From: Glaciecola sp. UBA983
GTDB taxonomy: Bacteria > Pseudomonadota > Gammaproteobacteria > Enterobacterales > Alteromonadaceae
Assembly: GCA_002292215.1 (NCBI GenBank)
Contig: DBBN01000104.1
Coordinates: 752 to 43,087, forward strand
Direction of reading: 5' to 3'
DNA length: 42,336 nt
Position numbers and translations under genes: made by a program. This document shows positions 36,448-42,336 of the stretch, one piece after another. Every line of letters starts with the position of its first letter. Within the stretch, counting starts at the first letter, position 1. Below the pieces are notes generated by a model. The model made no database searches. It saw only the letters and a program-made list of their open reading frames with translations, and had not been told where the DNA came from.

Positions 36448-37704
36448 TTATTTTCTTCTTCGTTTAGCGGGCCGATCCGATAAGCTGCGACGGCGAGGTT
36501 TATTTACCTTGTTGGGTTCAAAATTACCATACTCATCGTCATCATCTTTCACTTTACTTGAAGGGGTTAACGCAAAACCTATCATCGTTTCTCGCTTAAA
36601 AGTCTTACCTGTTAGCCGTTCAATTGCAATCAACGGCTTAAGCTCGTCCTCACTGAATAATGATATGGCTACCCCTTGTGCCCCTGCTCTGCCCGTGCGA
36701 CCGATCCGGTGCACATAATCAGCAGCAACATACGGTAAATCGACATTAATCACACAAGGTAAATCGTCGATATCAATGCCTCTAGCTGCAATATCAGTCG
36801 CCACTAAAACCCTCAAAGAACCGTCTCTAAACCCATCTAAAGCGATGGTTCTGGCATGTTGAGTTCGGTTGGCGTGAATCGATTTTGCTTTAACATTAGC
36901 TTGAGCAAGTTCAGCGACTAAATTATCTGCACCACGTTTGGTTCGGCAAAACACCAACACCTGACGCCAATTATTCTGCTTAAGTAAATACAGCAACATT
37001 TCATGTTTACGTGCTTTATCGACTGCGTACAGTTGTTGTTTGATATTTTTGGTTGGGTTATGCCCAGTAGCGACATCGATAAATATAGGTTGATGTAACA
37101 TGGTTTGAGCAAGCGCTTTTATTGCTTTGGAAAAGGTGGCCGAAAACATCAATGTTTGTCGTTTTTTCGGAAGGCAGGTTTGAATATGCTTAATATCATC
37201 AATAAAGCCGAGATCTAACATACGATCAGCTTCATCCAATACCAATATTTGTAGCGCATCAAAATTAACCGCTTGTCGATTATACAGGTCAATTAATCGT
37301 CCAGGTGTTGCCACTAATATATCAACTCCTTGCGCTAAAGCATCTAATTGTGGTTCGATGCGTACTCCACCATACACTGCAACACTGCGCAGATTAATGT
37401 GTTGCTGGTAGGTATTAATATTGGCTAATACTTGAGCAGCAAGTTCACGGGTAGGTGCAATGATCAAAGCGCTTACTTCTCCAGAAGCCAAGACTGTCTT
37501 AGATATATCGTTACTCAAAAGCTCTATTATAGGTAGCGTAAAACTAGCGGTCTTGCCAGTGCCTGTATGAGCTATGGCCACAACATCTTGTTGCTTTAGT
37601 ACAACAGGAATAGCCCGAGCCTGAATATCTGTTGGTGAGGTATACCCCTGCTTTGTTACGTTTTCAACTATTGCTTTACATAACCCTAACGAACTAAACG
37701 ACAT
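36448..37704 (-). CDS. rhlE: DEAD-box RNA helicase, RhlE-like
   Basis: From the ATG at 37704, with AGGA upstream, this protein of about 418 residues begins MSFSSLGLCKAIVENV. It has the Q motif, walker A AHTGTGKT, PTRELA, TPGR, DEAD (as VLDEADRMLD), SAT, VATDIAARGID and HRIGRTGR. A basic Arg/Lys tail closes it. It unwinds RNA in ribosome assembly and decay; RhlE is the nearest group, and rhlE-like paralogues are common in marine gammaproteobacteria. A longer reading to 37758 is possible but lacks a ribosome site. Confidence 0.92.
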   Translation of the reverse strand: MSFSSLGLCKAIVENVTKQGYTSPTDIQARAIPVVLKQQDVVAIAHTGTGKTASFTLPIIELLSNDISKTVLASGEVSALIIAPTRELAAQVLANINTYQQHINLRSVAVYGGVRIEPQLDALAQGVDILVATPGRLIDLYNRQAVNFDALQILVLDEADRMLDLGFIDDIKHIQTCLPKKRQTLMFSATFSKAIKALAQTMLHQPIFIDVATGHNPTKNIKQQLYAVDKARKHEMLLYLLKQNNWRQVLVFCRTKRGADNLVAELAQANVKAKSIHANRTQHARTIALDGFRDGSLRVLVATDIAARGIDIDDLPCVINVDLPYVAADYVHRIGRTGRAGAQGVAISLFSEDELKPLIAIERLTGKTFKRETMIGFALTPSSKVKDDDDEYGNFEPNKVNKPRRRSLSDRPAKRRRK

Positions 37705-37946
37705 GATATTAATTCCTGAAATTTTGCATATTATAAGTGATATAGCACCAATATTCACTTAATCATCCCAACAGCCATTTATCGAATATAAATTCAGCAT
37801 TGCACTGCATGCCAGTAGGTATTGTAGAATTGAGTAACATCTACTATTACTATCACGCTCACCGACATTCCTGTATAATACTGCGCATAAAACAAAAAGC
37901 ATCAGCCAATGATCTTGAATTTGCAATAAAGGCAGCAGAGCATACT

Positions 37947-39452
37947 ATGACCGTAGAAAAATTTGACCCTCAACACACATCACCATCCGCTTCTAAAGCA
38001 AATGAGGGAATTGCCAAGAAAACCACGACCCTATCTAATCCTAAAAAAGTGATTGATGGGTTGGCATCCGAACAGTCTATTGATGTTTCTCAGATTGCGC
38101 CAGATGCAGGACGAATTGGTTTTGTATCATTGGGCTGTCCTAAGAACTTAGTCGATTCTGAGCGGATTTTAACGCAATTACGTACTGAAGGTTATGATGT
38201 TGTTTCTACCTATAAAGATGCCGATTTGGTGATCGTCAATACCTGTGGCTTTATTGATTCGGCAGTAGAGGAATCACTTGATACTATTGGTGAAGCATTA
38301 GCTGAAAACGGCAAGGTCATTGTGACCGGTTGTTTAGGCGTAAAAGAAGACGAAATTCGTCAAATACATCCTAACGTTTTGTCTATTACGGGACCACATG
38401 CTTATGCAGCCGTTGTTGAGCAAGTACATGAGCATTTACCTAAACCTGCGCATAACCCTTACTTGAATTTAGTCCCTGATCATGGCGTTAAATTAACACC
38501 AAAACATTACGCTTACCTCAAAATATCTGAAGGCTGTAATCACCGTTGTACGTTTTGTATCATCCCATCAATGCGTGGTGATTTGGTCTCTCGTCCCGTG
38601 GGCGAAGTACTCAATGAAGCCAAACGTCTTAAAGCGGCTGGCGTCAACGAGCTACTAGTTATCTCACAAGATACCAGTGCCTATGGCGTAGATGTAAAAT
38701 ACAAGACTGATTTTTGGGATGGTGTGCCCGTTAAAACCCACATGCAGCAGTTATGTGAACAACTCGGCACGATGGATATGTGGGTACGCTTACATTACGT
38801 CTATCCTTATCCGCATGTTGATAACTTAATTCCACTAATGAATGAAGGTAAAGTCTTACCGTATTTGGATATCCCTTTTCAACATGCCTCTAAACGTATT
38901 TTACGTTTAATGAAGCGTCCTGGCTCTGCCGACCGCACGATTGAACGTATTCAAAAATGGCGTGAAATCTGTCCAGAATTGATTATTCGCTCTACTTTTA
39001 TTGTTGGCTTTCCAGGTGAAACTGAAGAAGAATTTGAAGAGTTATTAGCATTTTTACAAGAAGCACAAATTGATCGCGTGGGGTGTTTTAAATATTCACC
39101 GGTTGAAGGTGCGACAGCCAATGCATTACCTGATCATATTCCTGAAGAAGTAAAAGAAGACCGTTTACAACGCTTTATGGAAGTACAAAGCCAAATTAGT
39201 GCCGAACGTCTAAAAACTCGTATCGGTAAAGAATACCAAATTGTGATTGATGAAGTGACATCCGAAGGTGCTGTCGGTCGATGTTATGCCGATGCACCAG
39301 AAGTTGATGGTGTTGTGCATTTAAATGGCGTGTTTGATGTTGAAATTGGTAGCCGCGTTTGGGCCGAAATCATCCACAGCGATGATCATGATATCTGGGG
39401 TGCCTTAGTTGATGATGCGCTCGATGATGACCTCGATGAAACAGAAGACTAG
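37947..39452 (+). CDS. rimO: ribosomal protein S12 methylthiotransferase
   Basis: A radical SAM enzyme that methylthiolates S12 Asp. The MTTase domain has cysteines in LGCPKN, VNTCGF and TGCLG; the radical SAM motif is CNHRCTFC; a TRAM domain ends the protein. From the ATG at 37947 it has 501 residues against 441 in E. coli, because an Ala/Ser/Lys-rich low-complexity extension of about 60 residues precedes [13 protein letters not shown] longer open frame starts at 37800, but a -10-like TATAAT at 37874-37879 lies inside it, favouring the later start. The stop shares CTAG with the convergent kdsB. Confidence 0.93.
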   Translation: MTVEKFDPQHTSPSASKANEGIAKKTTTLSNPKKVIDGLASEQSIDVSQIAPDAGRIGFVSLGCPKNLVDSERILTQLRTEGYDVVSTYKDADLVIVNTCGFIDSAVEESLDTIGEALAENGKVIVTGCLGVKEDEIRQIHPNVLSITGPHAYAAVVEQVHEHLPKPAHNPYLNLVPDHGVKLTPKHYAYLKISEGCNHRCTFCIIPSMRGDLVSRPVGEVLNEAKRLKAAGVNELLVISQDTSAYGVDVKYKTDFWDGVPVKTHMQQLCEQLGTMDMWVRLHYVYPYPHVDNLIPLMNEGKVLPYLDIPFQHASKRILRLMKRPGSADRTIERIQKWREICPELIIRSTFIVGFPGETEEEFEELLAFLQEAQIDRVGCFKYSPVEGATANALPDHIPEEVKEDRLQRFMEVQSQISAERLKTRIGKEYQIVIDEVTSEGAVGRCYADAPEVDGVVHLNGVFDVEIGSRVWAEIIHSDDHDIWGALVDDALDDDLDETED

Positions 39453-40216
39453 CCTAATAAGTTAGCTAAGTCTTCTGGCGTATCAATTCCTGGCGGAGGC
39501 GTACTCAATGCTTCTGCCACATGTATCTTAAAGCCGTGATATAACACGCGTAATTGCTCTAACGATTCGACCTGTTCTAACGCACTCGGTGCTAGTCCAA
39601 TATATTCTTTAATAAACCCAGCTCGATACGCATACACACCGATATGACGATAGTGCTCATGGGCTAACGGTGAACCAATATCACTGGTCGCTTTCGTCGT
39701 ACTTCCTTGCATAAAATCATCACGCACATAGGGTAATGGAGCGCGTGAAAAATACAACGCCATGCCCTGTTTATCCATCACGACTTTTACCGCATTCGGG
39801 TTCATTAACTCTTCAGCCGTTGTTATCTTACAAGCCAAAGTAGACATGACCGCATCTGGATTCTCTGCCAAATTATTAGCTACCTGAGCAATAATTTCAA
39901 CCGGAATATGTGGTTCATCCCCTTGCACATTGACGACAATGGTATCTGCTGACAAATTTAAAATATCCACTACTTCAGCTAATCGTTCAGTACCTGATTG
40001 ATGATCAGGTGACGTCATGATCGCCTCCGCTCCAAAACTCCGCACAACATCACCAATGCGTTGATCGTCAGTCGCCACATACACAGCCGACGGTTCTGCG
40101 GACAATGCACGTTCAACGACATGTTGCACCATAGGTTTGCCATCGATATTCGCTAAGGGCTTCCCCTCAAAACGAGTCGAACCATAGCGTGCGGGGATAA
40201 TTACAATAAATGCCAT
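39449..40216 (-). CDS. kdsB: CMP-KDO synthetase (3-deoxy-manno-octulosonate cytidylyltransferase)
   Basis: A 255-residue nucleotidyltransferase that activates KDO for lipopolysaccharide. It starts with [20 protein letters not shown] and has [16 protein letters not shown] and [11 protein letters not shown]. Its start is directly adjacent to the ycaR stop. Last gene of the msbA-lpxK-ycaR-kdsB run. Confidence 0.96.
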   Translation of the reverse strand: MAFIVIIPARYGSTRFEGKPLANIDGKPMVQHVVERALSAEPSAVYVATDDQRIGDVVRSFGAEAIMTSPDHQSGTERLAEVVDILNLSADTIVVNVQGDEPHIPVEIIAQVANNLAENPDAVMSTLACKITTAEELMNPNAVKVVMDKQGMALYFSRAPLPYVRDDFMQGSTTKATSDIGSPLAHEHYRHIGVYAYRAGFIKEYIGLAPSALEQVESLEQLRVLYHGFKIHVAEALSTPPPGIDTPEDLANLLG

Positions 40217-40423
40217 TTACTTTACCTGTTCGTATTCAGCAAGTAACAGGGTTCTTGCTTTATGTTCAATTAATATAGGTGCATCACCTAACATGGGAAA
40301 CGCAAGGCGATCAAATTTACAGACCAGTTCTTGCTCAAGTGTGTCTGGATGAGTATGTGCCACTAATGCCCCTTTACAAACAGGGCACGCTAACACTTGG
40401 AGTAAGAGTTTATCAAAAGCCAT
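40217..40423 (-). CDS. ycaR: Trm112-family small protein YcaR
   Basis: A 68-residue protein with LLQVLACPVCKGALVAHTHP and DTLEQELVCKFDRLAFPM, the Trm112/YcaR zinc-ribbon-like fold; only part of the cysteine set is present. The exact role is unknown. It overlaps lpxK by 11 bp and abuts kdsB, the conserved lpxK-ycaR-kdsB order. Confidence 0.9.
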   Translation of the reverse strand: MAFDKLLLQVLACPVCKGALVAHTHPDTLEQELVCKFDRLAFPMLGDAPILIEHKARTLLLAEYEQVK

Positions 40424-41405
40424 TTGTCTGTTTTACCGGAGTTCTGGTATTTAGTAGTGTAGTTAAATCTGATAAAAAATGTTCAGAAAACGTTGCTTTA
40501 ACGGGCAAATAATACCATTGAGCTAATGCAAAGCCAGAGCATTTGACTGCATCTTTTTGTGTCATAATCACCGAACCAGAGGGAACATCCTTAGGGCGAT
40601 AATGAAAATGATCGGGATAAAAAAGTGTATTATGAAACACGATGCTCAAACTATCACAGGTATCCTCGAAACGTTGTGGATTTCCAATCCCCGTCATCAA
40701 ATAATCAAATTCTACCGGCGGCTTAGCAAATTGAGACACACTTGCAGGATTAACAGGTTGCAGCGCTTGTGGCAATAATTGCATCTGGATTTCATGTTTA
40801 TTTTGGATGGATGCCGAATTTAAAATAATAAAATCAACGGAGCGTAATCGCGCAGGTAGCTCGCGTAAATTACCAACCGGTAACAACCAACCGTTACCGA
40901 CCCGTCGCTCATCCATCACCACTATTTCAATATCACGATGCAGCGCATAATGCTGCAATCCATCATCACAAATAATCACATCACAGTGCTGTGCTAGATA
41001 TTGTCCGCCACGCACGCGATTTGGATCTATCACAACAGGAACCAATGCTTGTTGCGCCATCAGTAAAGGTTCATCGCCTGCCCATGTGGCACTATCACTA
41101 CATTGAACGTGGTATGGAAAGTCTTTGCACATAGCGCCATAGCCGCGAGATAAAATCCCTGGAGAAAAACCTTTGGATTGTAAGTGCTCCACAATAGCCA
41201 ATACGGCAGGCGTTTTACCATTTCCCCCCACACTAATATTACCTACGACAACAACAGGAACCGGTAAGCGATGTGTGGTTTTGATACCGACTTTAAATAA
41301 CGTACGGCGCAAAGTACTTAACAACCAAAATAGAAGGCTAAAGGGTGCGAGCAGATACAACCAGAATGATTGCTTCTTCCATGCTTTTTCAATAAATGTC
41401 ATCAT
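40413..41405 (-). CDS. lpxK: tetraacyldisaccharide 4'-kinase
   Basis: A 330-residue inner-membrane-associated lipid A kinase. An N-terminal hydrophobic segment (about 12-30) precedes the P-loop GNISVGGNGKTPAVL (about 53-67). GILSRGYGA and DDGLQHYALHRDIEIVVMDE are further conserved blocks. Its ATG overlaps the msbA stop (TAATG), coupling the two. Function: phosphorylation of the lipid A precursor at 4'. Confidence 0.95.
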   Translation of the reverse strand: MMTFIEKAWKKQSFWLYLLAPFSLLFWLLSTLRRTLFKVGIKTTHRLPVPVVVVGNISVGGNGKTPAVLAIVEHLQSKGFSPGILSRGYGAMCKDFPYHVQCSDSATWAGDEPLLMAQQALVPVVIDPNRVRGGQYLAQHCDVIICDDGLQHYALHRDIEIVVMDERRVGNGWLLPVGNLRELPARLRSVDFIILNSASIQNKHEIQMQLLPQALQPVNPASVSQFAKPPVEFDYLMTGIGNPQRFEDTCDSLSIVFHNTLFYPDHFHYRPKDVPSGSVIMTQKDAVKCSGFALAQWYYLPVKATFSEHFLSDLTTLLNTRTPVKQTNGF

Positions 41406-42336
41406 TACTCACTAAATTGCATCGTGTGTAACTGTGCATAGATACCCGATTTTTCGAGTAACTCTTGATGCGAGCCTTGCTCAACTATACGCCCTTGGTC
41501 AATCACTAAAATCAAATCTGCCGATTCGATAGTCGACAAACGGTGCGCAACAACAATACTGGTGCATTGCGCTTGGAGCTGATGCAGTGCATCTTGAATT
41601 AATCGCTCAGATTCTGTATCTAAGGCAGACGTCGCTTCATCTAAAATCAAAATAGGTGCGTTTTGTAAAATCGCACGTGCAATAGCAATCCGCTGACGTT
41701 GACCGCCAGAGAGCATTAAACCGTTTTCTCCAACAATGGTATCAAACCCTTCATCGAGCTCATTAACAAACTCGGTGACATGCGCAATATTTGCTGCATT
41801 TAATACCGCGTTAAAATCAATATCACCTTGAGTTCCATAGGCGATATTGTTTGCAATCGTATCGTTAAATAAGGTGACGTGTTGTGAAACAAGTGCAAAC
41901 TGACTGCGTAATGAAGTCAGTTCAATGTCGTTAAGATCGTGATCTTCGAGTAAAATCTGTCCCTTTTGAGGTTGATAAAAACGAGTTAACAAGCTTGATA
42001 TAGTTGATTTACCAGACCCTGAACGACCGACTAATGCCACCGTTTGTCCCGGCTCTACCGCAAACGATACATTGGTGAGGGCATTGGTTTCTTTGGTTGG
42101 ATACGCAAATGTCACCTGATTAAATTCAATTTTGCCTGAAGTGCGGGCAATTTTCATCAAACCCGTATTAGGTTCAATAGGCTCATCTAATACTGTAAAA
42201 ATACTATGACAGGCAGCCATCCCACGTTGAAAATCATTATTAACTGTTGTGATTTGCTTTAATGGCTTTAGTAACATGGTCATACAAACAACGACCTGAG
42301 TAAATATACCTGGCGTTAAGTTTTCCACTAATCCTG
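41405..42336 (-). CDS. msbA: lipid A export ATP-binding/permease MsbA, C-terminal part
   Basis: About 310 C-terminal residues are present; the N-terminal membrane domain is outside the window, and the frame is open to the edge. The end of the transmembrane domain reads MLLKPLKQITTVNNDFQRGM. The ATPase domain has walker A ALVGRSGSGKST, Q-loop ALVSQHVTLFNDTIANNIAYG, signature LSGGQRQRIAIARAIL and walker B ILILDEATSALD, and the H-loop VVAHRLSTIE. With lpxK next to it, lipid A-core flipping is the likely role. It carries no C39 peptidase that I can see in this part. Confidence 0.95.
   Translation of the reverse strand, partial: GLVENLTPGIFTQVVVCMTMLLKPLKQITTVNNDFQRGMAACHSIFTVLDEPIEPNTGLMKIARTSGKIEFNQVTFAYPTKETNALTNVSFAVEPGQTVALVGRSGSGKSTISSLLTRFYQPQKGQILLEDHDLNDIELTSLRSQFALVSQHVTLFNDTIANNIAYGTQGDIDFNAVLNAANIAHVTEFVNELDEGFDTIVGENGLMLSGGQRQRIAIARAILQNAPILILDEATSALDTESERLIQDALHQLQAQCTSIVVAHRLSTIESADLILVIDQGRIVEQGSHQELLEKSGIYAQLHTMQFSE

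Noticed and set aside
37705..37758. Upstream extension of the helicase start
   Set aside because: The extra 18 residues do not resemble the family, and AGGA precedes the ATG at 37704.
41405..42336. MsbA as the exporter of the small double-glycine peptide
   Set aside because: It sits with lpxK, fits lipid A export, and no peptidase domain is visible; the distance is 25 kb.

Overview
The window looks like chromosome from a marine, probably cold-adapted gammaproteobacterium (Moritella, Psychromonas, Colwellia or Shewanella neighbourhood). Protein lengths and motifs are enterobacterial/vibrio-like, base composition leans to AT by eye, and the blocks sdhCDAB-sucABCD with divergent gltA and msbA-lpxK-ycaR-kdsB are typical of that class. 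The exact genus cannot be fixed from sequence reading alone. I saw no rRNA, tRNA, CRISPR array, transposase or prophage gene.

Region 1 (1-1770): the 3' end of a malic enzyme, a ytoQ-family gene and a uspE-like gene, closed by a bidirectional terminator shared with the next block. Region 2 (1823-10832, minus strand): an eight-gene purine/glyoxylate operon in the order gcl, hyi, puuD, tsx-like porin, NCS2 permease, glycerate kinase, allA, puuE. It covers uptake of a purine (urate or xanthine), oxidation of urate, parts of the allantoin branch, and conversion of glyoxylate to glycerate phosphate. HIU hydrolase, OHCU decarboxylase, allantoicase and tartronate semialdehyde reductase are not in the window. 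Region 3 (11053-16286): a RutR-like TetR regulator, a GntR/FCD regulator, NAD-malic enzyme maeA, and divergently a GlcG/HbpS-like gene and an AzgA-type purine permease. A 12-bp palindrome ATTGTnnACAAT occurs twice over the gcl promoter and once before the azgA-like gene, suggesting one regulator for both. A different 16-bp palindrome is duplicated between maeA and the GlcG-like gene.

Region 4 (16457-16675): a 72-residue orphan small gene with a double-glycine-type leader, the most unexpected item here. Region 5 (16742-28343): TCA-cycle genes sdhCDAB and sucABCD on the minus strand, and gltA divergent. SucB has two nearly identical lipoyl domains, and the sdhB-sucA and sucB-sucC gaps contain terminator-like hairpins that would let the three segments be expressed at different levels.

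Region 6 (28428-38000): a mixed set: DUF3429 membrane protein, manC, pirin, tcdA, a divergent DedA-like membrane protein, a LysR regulator, a frameshifted small gene, a DUF2919 protein, a sterol-desaturase-family hydroxylase, a Crp/Fnr regulator and an rhlE-like helicase. Region 7 (37947-42336): rimO convergent with a lipid A/KDO operon msbA (cut by the window edge)-lpxK-ycaR-kdsB. This operon supplies inner-core lipopolysaccharide synthesis and export.
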